Assembly: GCA_019188255.1 (NCBI GenBank)
Contig: JAETXT010000003.1
Coordinates: 4,340,001-4,404,000, forward strand
Length of the DNA stretch: 64,000 bases
Reading direction: 5' to 3'
Origin: Verticillium longisporum
Lineage: Eukaryota > Ascomycota > Sordariomycetes > Glomerellales > Plectosphaerellaceae
Position numbers and translations under genes: made by a program. The notes beneath the pieces were generated by a model, which worked only from the letters and a program-made list of their open reading frames with translations, ran no database searches and was not told where the DNA came from. Position 1 is the first letter of the stretch. Every line of letters begins with the position of its first letter. Positions 26,920-40,585 of this stretch are shown piece after piece.

Positions 26920-27771
26920 TCTAAGGGCTCAGCGGGTGAACAAAAGAATTGCCGTAGCCTGGAGCGACAGGCGTGAGAGGAGGAAGAGGGTCGGTGACCG
27001 GCCATCTCTGCGACGATACCCTGGGTTTGGGCTCAGCCGGCTTGGCTAGCCTGTTGGTTTTCTCTTGCTCTTGGTGAATGGAACATTCAGCTGAGCATGT
27101 ATCTCTCGTCATGCAGCAGAGGGTGGTTATGATCAAGCAATGACATTACGATCAAGAATCTGCCTCGATGGTGATACAAATACTGTGTATCCTGTCCAGT
27201 CTTGGACTGTTGACGTGACCCTCAGATGTCCGATGTTCCTTGTGAATGCAACAAGCCGAAAGAATTGAGTTACCTTGGTATAATGTGGCTGGCTCAAGAA
27301 AATCGTCTCGGATGTACTTGAATGATAACATGCTTGGCCTTCTAGTGACTTCCCGCCTGACGTGACGAATACCCCAAGGACAGCAAAGCACAGCCAGCAG
27401 ATCTCGCCACGAAGGAAGAAGGCGGAGGGCGGAATCAACCGCAGCCCCCAACAATCTGCCCCCCCCCCCAACACCGAGAAGAATGGGGGAAGGCAAGGCG
27501 AGGCAAGGAAGTAACGGCAAAGTACCACGGCACATGGCACGGGTGGTTCCAGGCGCAACACACGAATGCGGCATCTCCGAAGGGGGGAGGGGGGTGGGAG
27601 AAGCAGAATGATCGGCGAACTGATCTCATGTACATGTGAGAAACGTCCCGCGTCGGCGGTCAGTCGTTGGTCTGGCGGTGAACAAAAAAAAAAAAAAACC
27701 CCCCCGCGCGAGAGAGAAGGAGAGAGAGACAGACTGTGTGTGTGCGGTACCTCCAACAAGGCGTGTTCCTG

Positions 27772-27804
<33 letters not shown>

Positions 27805-28266
27805 TTCACGCCTCTCAACTACCGAGACACTTTGCCTCCCCGATCTTTTTCGTCGGGATCCGCGACTTGTGTTTCAGGGAACATCTCCCGCGAGCCGTCC
27901 CCGAGAGACACGCTGCCGACCAACCGAAGATCAAGATGTCTCGCAGTCGAAATGCCCGTGGTCCTTGAGGAAACCCCGATCACGCAAGGCAGCAGATGAC
28001 AGACAAGCAGGAAGGTAAGCAGACAGGTGCAGCAAAGAAGGAAAGAGGAAGAGGGAACGTCAGGCATCAATCATCAAATACACACGACATGATACGTGTG
28101 AACCGCAGTCCCCGAAACCTAAAAACAAGAAAAAAAACAGGCAAAAACGAGACCAGCCAACGCCCGCTTCCAAGACATATACCTGTACACAACCCTTGTC
28201 GTTTAGACCTCGTTTCTTCGTCCATCCATCAATACATCCGCTCGCCGGACCATTGGCCCCGCGGCC
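26920..28266. other. Convergent intergenic region with simple repeats
   Basis: 1.35 kb between convergent genes. Low-complexity DNA dominates 27460..27810 (C runs, 15-base A run, GA, CT and CA dinucleotides). No gene is supported. Confidence 0.5.
27684..27806. repeat. Compound microsatellite
   Basis: In order: a 15-base A run (27684..27698), seven C, a GA stretch (27710..27728), a TG stretch, then (CT)n at about 27770..27788 and (CA)n at about 27788..27803. Purine- and pyrimidine-rich tracts this close could adopt non-B structure, and the region is hard to sequence accurately. Confidence 0.9.
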
Positions 28267-29960
28267 TCACATTCTTGTGCGGTCTATATTCTCGGTGAAG
28301 ACCCCGCCGGTGCTGGTCCACTGCTCCATCTCGTCGACACCGATGAACCTGTAAGTAGTTAGTACACTAGAAACTTCAACTCCGATACCCAACCCCGTCT
28401 CGCCCAAGGGGCAAGACAGGGCATGGCAGGGCGGTTGGAGACTCACGACGTCAGTAGAAGCCTGGTCATGCTATCCAACTCGGCAGCCTTCATCGTCTTG
28501 GGCAGCTCCTCGACGAAGAAGTTCTGCACAATGTACTGCCGCCTCTCGCGCCACGCCGTCATAAAGGTAAGGGGCGAGTCGGCCTCCCAAAGAAACTTGG
28601 ACGACGTCCACCGGTGCACGGCCGCGAACTGGCTCGGGTCGGGCGACTCGCCCGTGCCTATCGTCTTCAGCAAGCTCACAATGGCGATGAACGCGGAGCC
28701 GAGCACGATAGTCCGGCGCACGCACTCGGCAAAGATCCACCGTTCCCAAGACCGTGGCGGCCTCTCACGGAGCGTATTCTCCTCGAGCAGCCACTGCTCA
28801 GCGAGGTTATCGCGGTACCTCTCGAGGTCACCGAGCCAGTCCTCGAGCGCGCCCATGTCGTGCTCCGCCTGCGCGCGTAGGCTAATATCACCATCGAACA
28901 TGCGGACCTGCTGGTAGATGAGAAGCGCTTGAGTGCGTGCCAACTTATCCAGGGGTGTGAGAAACTGGGCCGGCACTGTCATTTCCAACTGTGACACCTG
29001 CGGCACTCCCTCGTCCTTCGGCTGGCTCCGGCCCGGCCGCCCGACCAGCTCGTCGGCGGCCTCACAGAGCAGGCGGAAGGCCCAGGCCTTGTTGGCGTCG
29101 GTGCGGTTCGCGTATGCGGTCGCGACCGAGTATGCGGTAAGCATGGCACGCGGGGTTTGGGTGCGGTAGAGGTGGCGATGGAGGAAGGGTGTTTCGCGCT
29201 CGCGGGCGAGCAGGATGGGGAAATCCTTGAAACTAGAAATGACGAAGCCGATGCGAGAACCTGGCTCGTGTATGGTCCAGGGACTAAGATCTGACTGAGA
29301 ACTATGAGCCAACGTGGGATTCACCTAAGTGTAGGGGTACGGCGAAGAACATACACAGGATTGTGGCTTGCCGCCTTGTATACTGGCGGAATGGTAAGGA
29401 GTTCGGTCCAAAGGCGGCGGTGTCGCGAGGCGGACTGTCGTTGCCTTGGGAGCGTCTTGCGTGTGCCATAGTTGCATCCTGCCCCCTTCTTGGTCGACAG
29501 TCATGTAGTTCATCAGGTTGTTAAAATCAAAACTTGGCAAGTCGAAAGATAGCGGAGCATCGCTCAGCATGTTGACATCGTCAAGCAATGTGTCCATGTT
29601 GGCTTGTGGTCCGGGTGTGCAGTCTGGCATGGGATCAAGGTCGTAGTCATGATCGGACTGCATCCCCATGGCATCGAGCTCCGTCTCTGTCTCTGTCGGT
29701 GAGCTGTCAAGGCCAGGCGGCATGGCCGCATCGGACATTTGACCCGCCGCGCGCTGACGAGCGCTTCCTGCGGGCGGAAGGTTAACGTATAGACATGAGA
29801 ACCCCTTCTCGGCGCATCGTGTGCAGCGCGGAGTCCGCTTGTCGCAGCGGCGTTTGCTGCGGACGCAGGCGTGGCAGCTTTTCTGGCGGGACTTGTCTGT
29901 TGCGTCGTCTGTGGCACGCATCCTCAGCGACTGTGGAGGTGTAGTGGTTGCCTCACTCAT
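28267..29960 (-). CDS. Zn2Cys6 transcription factor
   Basis: A fungal binuclear zinc cluster regulator. Exons 29960..29355, 29294..28447 and 28348..28267 give 511 residues. The DNA-binding domain at about residues 29-56 reads CHACVRSKRRCDKRTPRC, then TRCAEKGFSC: six Cys with spacing C-x2-C-x6-C-x5-C-x2-C-x6-C. An acidic, Pro-rich linker follows (DYDLDPMPDC), then a helical regulatory region starting SPWTIHEPGSRIGFVISSF. Intron 1 was set at 60 nt (29354..29295); a 30-nt alternative using an earlier TAG is also in phase but too short for this kind of fungus. Intron 2 ends with a textbook TACTAAC branch region. The last exon ends ENIDRTRM. Targets are unknown; the neighbourhood gives no gene cluster to regulate, except possibly LEU4-type metabolism elsewhere. 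Confidence 0.85.
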
Positions 29961-32900
29961 TGTTTCCGATCTGCTATTCAGTCAGGTAATTGGGATATGA
30001 TAGCAAGGTCAGTGAAATGGAATTCGATGCTGAGGCAGTGCGTCAGATGAAAGAAGCCTTCATCCGGCGGTCGGGGTCGATTGAGCGAGCAATTGGTAAG
30101 ACGCAGAAGCGTTCGATGCGCCGGCATTGGTGGGCCCAAAGTCCGCCGACACAAGTCCGCACAATAACCTTCTTTGGCTGAAACTCCGCAACATGAAGGC
30201 CGGAAAGTCCGCCGCCTATGCCCCGTCGAGACCGAAGATCGGCTATCCAGGGTCTCCCTCATCTGCGGCCAGGCCAATCATTCGCAGATGGTGCCGGATC
30301 CCCGCCGGTGCCATTGCTGGCGACAAGTCTGATGAAAAAGGCCGTGGGAGCCACGGCGCTGGGGAGCCGACTTGCTGTTCGAACCAGGAGAGCGACAACG
30401 TCGGGTGTTCCGATGCCGAGCATGTCGTACCACGATTTCTAAACCGCTTCCTGGCATTGAGCATCTTGACGCCATCCGTCTTCTTCCTTGGTACCTCCAG
30501 GAATACGCCACATGAAGCAAACTCTCCATCGGCGTGTTCGGTGCTGTCGCCAACCAAGGTGCTGCCTCTCAGGCAAACAAGTAGCACAGTGGAAAGGCTC
30601 ATCTGGCACTTTCGGGTTGCTGTCCATCCGGAAGCTAGTATTGGATTTATCGTCCGTGAGCAGCCACCAGAAGTCAGAAGGCAACTCGGCACGCAGCCAT
30701 GATCAGCCAGCCCTGTCCCCCTTCAAGATGCGACATTGAGCCCGAACACTTGGCTGGCAACATGCTGTGCCACTCCTCGAGGTAACCTTGGGTGCTGCAA
30801 CCCCCCGGTCCCCATGCGTGACTCTCGGTTCAGCGGCAAGGCGTGCGCAACCGAGTACCGACTACCAACGTGCAGTGAGTATGCCAACACAAAGTTGAAT
30901 GCGAAGAAGCAATAAAACTTCATCCGAGCTCCAGGCCGCCGGCGCCCCCAAGCAAATGCCCCAAGCACCCGTTCGCCTCGGGAAGAAAACGGTCAAGTCA
31001 CCTGTCACGTTGCGATATACCCAGCACAGTCCTGCAGCAGCGTGAGATTGGGTTCGGGCACGAGACGCAGCTGGGCCAGATGCAGTAAAACTCCAGGTCG
31101 CGTGAAGCAAGTACGGAGTGCCTGCACGCGAGGTTCACGGCGAAAGAAAAGAAACGGACGACGAGGTTATTGTTCTCGTCACGGCGTCGTCATGCAGTGC
31201 ATCGCCGCCTGGGCCTTCCTCAGGTCAGGACACCTTTGCTTTTCCTCAGCTCCTGCGCTGTCACGATCGAAGGATACCATCGTCCAAAGATAGGCACATC
31301 GACACTGCAATCCGCTACAACTGCACCTCGTGCATGACACTATCGGCAGCTCGTTCTTGGCGCGTGTGTCCCCACGTCTCAACACAGAACTCGCTGCCTG
31401 CTCTTCATCGTGGTTGGACGAGGATGTGATGGTCGAAGCCGTCATGGCTGCATCTGGGACACGCCCGTCTCAGGTAGTCGCCGATCAAAGAACGAGCCGT
31501 GGGGTTCACTATGGTATCTGGCTGGACGCAGATGAGATGGCTCGGCGGTGGCACAAGGCTCCCGCTGCTATCGCCCGACTGTTAGTATGACAGCGCCGAT
31601 AGCACCGATGCTGGGTTCCCGTCCGTCCCCGGTGTCATCCGTGATTGGCACACTGTGGTTATGGTCGTAATTGTGATCGCTCATGATGCAAGGGAGTTCA
31701 GGACTGTTTTCTCTGTGAGAGCAAGACCACCATCCAATCCAATCCACTTGTAAATGCAATGGGGCCCGGACTACCATCGCAGAGTAGACACGCACGCCGG
31801 CGCGCTGTGATTCTTGTTGCCTATTCACGGGCTACCCGGCCCAGTTGGCTGATGGAATACTGCTGTTGTCATTGTGCGTACTACAAGTGCCGCTGTAAGG
31901 ATCTGCAAAGTCGGAACTTGCCCTGTGACAGGCTTTCCGCGGCTTCCTCCGCCCCCCCAAGTGTCTCTCGTTGCAAGCCTGGTTCACGGAAACAGGGTGG
32001 GCCCTATGGCGTGTCAGTGTGTAAAAGCAATTACACTACAGAAGAGCAACGCCTAATGTCGGTAGACCAGAGGTCGGATCGGCGCGACCGCTCCTGACTG
32101 TCAGGCACTAGGGGCGTGGAGCGCGTGTAGTATGCCTAGTTTCTTGCTTTTGCGACAGGCTCTCGTTGCGGCCCTATGTTTGCGTCCGACATGGAGAGAC
32201 AGAAGCCATGCCGAGGGCACATGGGGTACCGGTACGTTCGTAGCAGTGTTCTTTCCCTTGTGGCACGATGGGCAACTGTGTGAGATTCAGCTCTTGTACC
32301 CTCTGGATTGCTAGCCGAGTCATGTTGGGACTGAAACTGGCGTGATCCTGACAGTGAGGCGGAGGTGATCGACCAGAAATGACATGCGGTCCTCGGCATG
32401 ATTGCCAAAGCCATGATACTGGGTCGAGTGATGGACACAAATCGACGGATATAGGCCGAGTCGGATGAACAGGTAACGGACGATCGATGTGAATGGAATG
32501 CAATCTGGAGCTCAAGGGCCATGGTAGTGATCCAGGTGGCGGCGGGTTCATCCGAGGAATGCCGCCGAGTATCTGGAGACTTGCCTAACCTCGTGTGATC
32601 ACTATACCACAGTCAGGAACATGGTGCGCTTTGCCTCAGGACGCGTAGAAGCGTCACACCTGTATGCTTGCGCTCACCCCCAAATGCCGCACTTCAGCAT
32701 CGTGACGACCCTCTAGAAACGCCCAAGCTCCAACTCATCTGCAGGCCGACACCGTCGGGAAAATATGAGAGCTATGGGGCCATCTGGGCGCTGCACAATG
32801 CTTCTCCTGGAGGGGGCGGAGCTGCTGGTTGAGTAATCCGTGTAGGCGGCAAAGTGCGTTGGAGTCATGGCTGCTTGCTTTGACTGCAGATACGCGCCCC

Positions 32901-35900
32901 GATCTGTGTTTCAACGAAGGCGACAGAGGCGTGCCGAAGCGTTGGGGGCCGTTTTCAGTCAGAGGAATGATTGCCGCATGTTTTTACTGGGGGAGCTGCT
33001 TGTCTGTCTCGGATGGACAGGAGAAAATCGTCATGAAGTCGATCGTGCAGAACCAGTGTCACGATGTCTTGGGTCGATCGGTCTCTATGGGTCGAAACAG
33101 TACACGCGTGTCGTGGGGAGGTAGGCGACATTCACATCCAAGTCAGACACGCTACTACGAACATATCTTGGGTTTGATCACGGCGGCTTTGTATCGGCGA
33201 AATATCGAGGCTGTCACAACGCCCCTCGACATGGCAGGAATCGGCGAAACTTGGTCATGTCGCCTAACAATGGCTCCAGACAGCGCCTCGAAACAGATTT
33301 TCTCTTTGTCGCCTACAACCCAAGGCATGCTCCTCCCACCTGGCCATACCGGAACGACTACTGGAATTTTGCGGTGACACCTAGCTCACTCGTGGTTCGA
33401 TACGGCTAACAATGTCGCCCGCTTTTTCTTTCCGTGATCAATAGCCTACGCAACCGAGTGAATGGATGCGGGGCAGATCCGTACATGGGCCAAGGTATCA
33501 GAGCGCTCGGATATAAAAGTGATAATCGACAGGAACCAACAAGCCGCGTGGGTGGATAGCTGTGGTCGGTATGGCAAATGACGATCCGCAGGCTGTTCAG
33601 CTTGACCCTTCATCGCGCAATACGGTAGACAGGGTCTGCCATCGGACGATTTCCCGCGTCCCCTTCCCCGAAATCTGGGGAGAGTGGCGATTGATGAGGC
33701 ATGCATGGTGCTTGCTGATAGCGCTGAGTCAATACCAAGTAGCAGTCCGATCTCGTACACTGTCAGCGGCCGGTAACCGCGCAATTAATTGACGACTTGA
33801 TTAGTCGACATTATCGCTGGCAGGCGGGTGGCGGTTGAGGGCAGGCAGATTGTTTGCTGTTTCCAGATCAGCAAATATGTAGGGGCGAACTCTGAATGTC
33901 CGACTTTTGACGGTCAGCAGCCATGCGGTGCTTTATTTGTGTGTGCCAAGTCGACATGGCCTCTTCGAGACATTGCCTCCATATGACTTCCATGCCCGTC
34001 GTGGCGATCATATCCCTATGCGATTAAGGGTACGCGACCAGAGCGGGGAACCGGACACAGGTTGGCCACGTACTCGTACTTGAGCGCTTGTACACAATCC
34101 TGACAAGTCGCTGAATAGTGATAGAGCATGCAGGAGTAGTGTCTGTAGCAGCCCGCATCCAGAAGCAGCTAGGCCCAGATCATGCATGTACGGATGCCAG
34201 TTAGACCAAACAACTTTAGGGCAGATATGTATCCCTTCAGCATTGGTAGGTAACCTGCACTGCTCATCTCTTGCCTGGTTGTCCGCCACGTGGATGAGAG
34301 CCGCCCGCCTCCTCACCCCTCACAGCCGACGAAGATGGCTGGCCGGATTTGTCCGATAGCAGCATGCCTGGTCGCGGGCTACATGGGTGCTGGTGATGAT
34401 CCATCTCTCCAAGTTGTCATTTCGAGGTGGCTTTGACATGAGCGAGCCAGGCTCACGGTGTTCGGGCCATGTGTTCTGCATGGTAAGAGAGAGACCGGTC
34501 ACGGACGCTGTTGCACGGGGAAATTGATCGCTGCCGTTGTTGATGAGACCAGGTTGTGTCTTTGGGAAGCCAACCCGCCTGGACGGTGCTTTCTGGGGGC
34601 TTTTCCGTTTCTTATTGGGAGGAGACGGGGACTGGGGTTGCCTGAGCTCAGGCAGAGTGCGGGTGCACAGCAGCTGACAGCGGACAGCGACAGCTGTGAA
34701 GGAGCATCCGAGCAGGCGGCTTGTGCTCCCCTGACACCGAAAAAGATCAAGGCGTGCTTGCGTTGAGAGGCTTAGGCGTCGGGGATGTCGGGTTGTCGAG
34801 GGTCAGTGCCTGGAAGCCGGTGTTCGGGGGTCTTGCTTGCCACTCATGGCGTGGAGATGCCCCCAGGAGATGATCCGTTCACATGTCTCACTGACTGCCG
34901 TAGGCGCGGCCTGTAGTGCGAGGTGCCCAGTACCTCAGGGCACCATTCCACGGTGGTCAGTGCCTAGAGCCAAGGCCAGCGCGTCAGCACTGGCTTCGGC
35001 ACTAGTTCCGCTGTGTTCCCCATCGGCGCTGCCTCGGTGCTGAGTCCCTGAATGACATTCGGGAAACGAGTCAGGCCAGACGTGGCGATTCCCGCCGTCT
35101 TGTTTCGTTTCCGTAGTACCAGATAGAGCGAAACAGGGTGCGGTTATGTAATGAAGCGGATTAGTCTTAGGCGGGTTTCCGAGATTTGTCGGAGAGACGG
35201 TGGGTTCTGTCCCGTCCGTCTCCTCTTGATTCTCTTGGAATGGATTCTTTTGCGCACTCTTGGAGGATGTCGATTCGATAGTTGACTGCCTGGCAATTCC
35301 GTTTAGAGCAGAGATTTGCTTTCGAGCGGAGCTGTTGGTGTTCGCCCTGCCGCCGCCCTCAAACATCACAATCCTGGAAGCTGATCAAACAAATAATCCG
35401 GATCCGAAAGCGGGAACCGCAACGGCCCCTGCACACTGATCGTGAGAGCCCCTATAGCCCATGGGGGGAGGAAACGACTCGCTAGCAGCGGGGGTGCCGA
35501 GGAAGTCCAAGGAGCCACGGGCTTGTGACTGTGCGCGAGTGCGCTGGGAGGCGCCAGCGTACGTGCACATGAGGTGCCGGCGTACGTGCACATCCTTCAT
35601 CGCACATCAATGGGGGGAATGGATCTGAGAGAACGGGAAGATGGGACTGGGTCGAGGAACGTGGTTGTGGAGGATGACATCTGGGCGAGCTGGCGAGATC
35701 TGCAAGGCACCGAAAGGATGGGAGGAGGACATCAAACAACATGACCCTCACCCCCCTCCTTCCCTTCGCTCTGCCGCCAATCCAACCCAAACGGAAAGCG
35801 CTGGGGTGAGCGGGGCAAGGCCAAGGCCAAGGCCACGTACTGGATTGCTGCATGGTCCCTGCCCGGTACGATACGTGGAGTATCTACCAAGTACAAGCTG

Positions 35901-38900
35901 CTCTTGCCTGGATGGGGAGGTACGGCGCCTGGGTAGGTACCTTGGGTACCTAAGGCAAGCAGGGGCCCTGTGCTTCGGTACGTATTCTTGTCCGGGACGT
36001 GCTGAGGCAGGCGCTGAGGAAGCTCGGTACGTAGGTATGAAGGTAGCTGGGTCCCATCTGGTCGTTGGAACTCTCACGTGGCCCTCGGGAGATCGCGCAT
36101 TGCAGCAGGAACTGGCTGGATCGCACGTCGTTTTCTTTCACCCCCTCGCGCCCACATGGCAATGGCCAGCTTTCAGTGGAAGGTGGCCGGGCGAAGAAAA
36201 ATAAGGGGGTCTCCAACCCGCACACCTTATTTGCACACCACCGACGCGCCTCGACACAACGAACGGCATGGGTACCCTTTTGAAAGCTAACGCCAGCACA
36301 TTACAGAGTTTTGGCAGCCGATCGCACCATCATCCCTTCTCCTCATTCTCTCTGATCCGACAAGCGACGCCTCGTCTCGATGGAGGAGCGTGGCTCTACA
36401 GTGCCTATGTACAGCACATGCCCAATTAACGAACAACGTACCCTGGGCCCACGGACCTTTACACTGAACAGGGCACCCAGTCATGTACCTAACATAATAG
36501 CACAGCCGCAGATGCGACCTTCCAAACAAGCCCAAGTACAGGACCCATTCGACCATTCGTCCGGCAGCGGTTCCCATGTCTCCTCTTCGCTTCAACATGC
36601 TGAACACTTTCCGTGCATGTATGCGCTCCTACCACGTTTTCGACCAGGCGGATCACCATCCCTTCCGCATTGGCTGAACGACGTGACGGTGCAACTGTGA
36701 CTTTGAGGATGCAACTCAAATCGTGCGACTTTGCTCGATCTGTGTCAACCCCCCCCCGATTGCTACATCGAGACAAGGGAAGCAAAAGAGACCGCCAGCT
36801 TAAAGCCATTGCCTGGCTGCACTACTGAAAAGCCTCTTGTTTTGTCTTTGCTTGCTACCTACCGCATCCCGCCGACCCAAGGCTGGACCCGACGCTGGCT
36901 GTGCTGGATGCACCGGCTACACTGGAAGCTGGAGTTGGACGTCGGCTACTGTCTACCCGGACGCCCTTGGAGAAGAAAAAGCGCTGGTGGTCTGGCAGCC
37001 TGGGTGGCATACTCAGCAGGCTGTCTCAGCGCCTCCGCGCGCTCCCCCCTTCTCAGACATCCTCTCCCCCTTCTATAACCCCGAAAGCCCCCCCAAACCA
37101 ACCCCATTCAAATGCCCTGCCGCACTCCAGGCGCCTCATTTATCGACGAGCTCAGGCCGCGACACGTCGGGTTCGCGGTGCCGGTACTTGATCGAGTATT
37201 TGCGACTCACGCCTTCAGAAAAGAAAGGAAGGGGTGGGCCTGCTAGCAATCCTAGGCCGTGTCGAAATGAGGCCGAGCCTAGGGTACGCCTCACTCTGGT
37301 ACCATGCGTTGTGGCCATGTCAACTTGTGTCAAGGCTGGTCGAGTCGTGCCTTGTCCCCCCCCCCCTCCCCGGTCCGCTATCCGCCCTCGTCTGTAGACT
37401 CTCCCGCGTAAAATAGCCCGCCGACGTCAATGGGTTGTCCGTCCTTGTCAAGCGTGGCAGGAAAAGCTCCTGTGCACAGTAACAGGCTTAACTCGGAAAA
37501 GCCCCGACCGGCGCATGTCTGGCCCGGGCCACGAACCACCAGCCTTCAAGCCTCCCTCTCCCGCTAACAAGTCGTGAGTGGAGGATTATGGACTCTGCTA
37601 GGCAGTTTGCGGGAAGGGGCGGGCCATGGGAGCATGTGGCCATGAGCCTTTGGGGTGGGGTGGGAGGGGAGACCGCCAACCAGGACCAAAATGGGGGTGA
37701 TGGACAAGAGGCCTAGGGGGTCTTGTGGCGGACCATCCAGGATGGGGGTCGGAGGAGGGTTGCGACTTGCAGCCAGCCGGGACCCAGGCGCAAGGGGGAA
37801 GGGCCAGGGGAAAGGTTATCGCTGGCTAACACGTTGGCCTCTATGTCAACCGTCTGACCAAAGAATTTGCTCTCCATCTCATGGTGCGGAGGGGAGGCAA
37901 AAGACTTGCAAACATGTATGACCAGGCGCCTACCTAAGTAGGTGCCTTACTTGGCTGGGCATGAGATCAACAGGGGGCGCATCCCAGGACCCGGGAATAC
38001 TGGTCTGGTCAGCTACCAGGTAGGCAAGCCCGAAGCCCAAGCTGGGCAGGCAGGCTGGTAGAGTCGTTGCTTCTTGTCCTCGATGCGTGACGGCGGATAG
38101 ATGAGGAAAGCGTGTCCCACCCACAACTGCACTAGCACAAGGGACGAGCGCCGGGTGGACATGGGGACAAGGACACGAGCATGGGAAGGGTCAAGGATGT
38201 GCCATGGGTGGGCACGCAGCTGCAGCTCCCACGCACGTTCTCTCCCACACTTTCATTCCCGTTTCCTGAACTGCCCTCTTTCTCTGCCTCCCGCCTTCCG
38301 CCTCTGGCTTGCGCTTGCTTTGTACTTGCGCCTTGTACCGCGCTTCGTACCTGTACCCGACTTTTGTACTTGTACTCCCACATGTACCCTCTCTAACCCC
38401 CCTTCTTTCCTTTGGGCCCTTCTGCCATTCAGTGTCCTTATCCCGTCTTATCCCCCCTCTGTTCCTCCTCTCCCCAGCTTCTCCCATTGCTTGAAACAGG
38501 TCTGTGTGCACCGTACCCGTCCCATCTTAGCCACCGACTCGAGTCCAGCGTCCACTCCTTCTACCGCTCGTCTCGTCTCCCTCCATCCTTCCTTTCACAA
38601 CTACACCAACCCACTGCTCCAGACGCCTACAAACATCGAGCATCGGAATTCTTCCTGCCCCTACTCTCCTTCAAGGCGACGCCAGGCACGATCTGCGATC
38701 ATCCTCCCACCCATTGAATTGGTTTACCATTGGGATCCCTTGGCCCTGTCGAAACTGCGCCGCAAGCCCCATACATACATATCCAACCGCCCTTGTATAC
38801 ACACAAACAGACATTGCCGAGTCGCACGCCATTTGCACCCAGCCTTCCAACGCGCCAGTGCCAGGTCTATTCAGACTTCGACATACTCGATTCGCTTCCC

Positions 38901-39037
38901 TTCAGCAATCTGTCTACCTGTCTTATTCATCGATCGCCAAGACGGGTATAGGTCGCAAGGATTCTTATTGATTTCGAGCCACGACCTGTGCACCATCTTG
39001 TTTTCTTTCCTATATGCAGGAGTACAAGACCGTCACC
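29961..39037. other. Nine-kilobase stretch without a supportable gene
   Basis: Between the divergent Zn2Cys6 and bHLH regulators. I found no frame with family motifs, signal peptide plus mature pattern, or consistent exon joins. The longest frames (38101..39195 plus, 30127..30702 plus) are compositionally biased. GC content and stop density look like ordinary intergenic DNA, not like repeat-induced-mutation deserts. GTACC clusters occur at 35931..35957 and 37929..37950. Large promoters for developmental regulators, non-coding transcripts or diverged orphan genes are possible. Confidence 0.45.
38200..39037 (+). promoter_or_regulatory. Long pyrimidine-rich promoter/leader of the bHLH gene
   Basis: CT-rich DNA with repeated TACTTGTAC/CTTGTACC-like stretches (38310..38400) and long C/T tracts runs up to the bHLH start. 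Pyrimidine-rich stretches are common before strongly or developmentally regulated start sites in filamentous fungi. A sequence TTTCCTATATGCAG at 39007..39020 could be the acceptor of a leader intron. Confidence 0.4.
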
Positions 39038-40585
39038 ATGGACTCGAGGCCGGCATCCCATCAAGTCACTACCGTCGCAGCAGTCTTGAACCCGGACGGG
39101 AATCGCGATTCGGCTTACTTTTCCAGTACAGATGCCTCCAGCAAGCGTATGCAAGAGAATGCTCCGCGAGTGGTTCATCTCGAGCACATGGCTGACAAAA
39201 TCTCGCAGACAATTCGGCCGCCTCCAACATGACCATCTCGGTCCTCAGCCCAACCAACTCCGGCTACCACTCCTCTTCGGCCGATAAGCCGCCTTCGCCA
39301 GTCGCCACAGGCGCCATGCCCCAGACTCTGGTCTCTCCTACTCAAAGCAACATGAGCGTCGCGTCCATGGTGTCCCCAACCACACCCGGCAGTGCAGACC
39401 CCCGACGGGCCGGTCGCCCTACCTCCCTCGAGAACGGCCAACCGAATGGGATGCTCGATCCAGTTATGCAGGCCGCGGGCCGTCGTGAAAGTGTCGACAG
39501 CAGGATGAACCAGGGGTTCAGCGACATGAGGCTCGGCGCTTCTTCTCCCTACGCGACTCACAATCAGTCGACTTCGTCAATTCAAAATACCCTCAACCAG
39601 CAGCGAAACCCGCGACCGGGTCTGGAGAACGTTGCTATTCACCGCATTTCGAATGGGTACCAGCCGAGTGCAGAGAGGGAGCCTCTATCCAAGCTGATCA
39701 GGACTGCTCCCGCGATCACAGGACCTGCGACAAGCCACATTGCGCGAGCCGCTGAGCCCACGAAGGGCCAAGCCTGGGCCTTCCCTGACGGCGACGAGAG
39801 GGAGGAGGCGGCACGGTACGGCAACAACACATCTTTCCTGGACTCTCGGCGCAGCAGTGTCACCGAGTCGATTGCGAGCAGCCAGTTCACCACGGAATCC
39901 AGGTTGCCGGCTGGTCAGCGAAGACTGGACGAAAACGCCGAGTACAACCCCATGGTTCATGCCTCAACAGACTTCCCACCAGTGCATCACCACTCTCTGC
40001 AGCACAAGCAACTGGGAGACCTCCAGGACGAGGATGCGGAATCGAGAGCTGGTGCTCAACCATACAGCCGTACTCCAGAACTTCGCAAGAGTCACAAGCT
40101 GGCTGAGCGGAAGCGAAGAACAGAGATGAAGGAGCTGTTCGACCAACTCCGCGACTTGATGCCCCAGGAACGAGGGTCCAAGGCGTCGAAGTGGGAGATT
40201 TTGACTAAGGGTATGCACCCCTTCTTTTCACGAGGCGGGCTGGAATTTGTAACAGTGCTAACGATACGTAGCCATCACCGAGCACCAACGAATGGCGGAT
40301 GCCGTCCGTGTGATGCAGAATCAAAACGCCTCTATTGCGTCAGAGAATGACCAGCTGCGCCGGGAGAACCACGCTCTTATGCTTCAGCTGCGAGGCCAGC
40401 CTCCTCAACAGGCACCTCCTCCTCCACCTGCGGCTGGCTACGCGTCAGATCCCTATGCTCACCGCCCGGAGCTACCTCCTCTGCGCGCCCTCAACGGCGG
40501 CCCTCCCAGCGGGCCTGAGTCAATGACGGGCGTGCAATACGATGCTCCGCGTGCCAACGGATATCGACCTGCAGAGCGGTACTGA
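39038..40585 (+). CDS. Basic helix-loop-helix transcription factor
   Basis: A bHLH regulator of 474 residues from exons 39038..39146, 39209..40210 and 40272..40585, all in phase. The long N-terminal half is Ser/Thr/Pro-rich and disordered (MTISVLSPTNSGYHSS, SMVSPTTPGSADPRR). The bHLH domain, about residues 325-385, has a basic region RKSHKLAERKRR with the E-box-reading His-Glu-Arg pattern, helix 1 TEMKELFDQLRDLMP, a loop with QERGSKASK, and helix 2 WEILTKAITEHQRMADAV split by intron 2. A short coil (NDQLRRENHALMLQLR) extends helix 2, suggesting dimerisation, then a Pro-rich tail. Start at 39038; an in-frame ATG at 39014 is possible but sits at a probable leader-intron acceptor. Intron 1 was placed at C|GTATGC..CTCGCAG because the upstream frame otherwise hits TGA at once. 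Confidence 0.85.

Noticed and set aside
29295..29354. Possible premature stop (TAG) in the Zn2Cys6 gene
   Set aside because: The TAG lies inside a well-formed 60-nt GTATGT..CAG intron whose removal keeps the frame, so no lesion is needed.
30127..30702. 191-codon plus-strand frame in the gene desert
   Set aside because: No motif, no signal peptide, no splice partner, and overlapping frames of similar length on the other strand.
29961..39037. RIP-mutated transposon graveyard
   Set aside because: The stretch is not AT-rich, lacks long repeats and shows no reverse-transcriptase or transposase fragments that I could read.
38101..39195. 364-codon plus-strand frame upstream of and into the bHLH gene
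   Set aside because: It is a Pro/Ser/Leu-rich translation of pyrimidine-rich leader DNA and runs out of frame through the true bHLH start.
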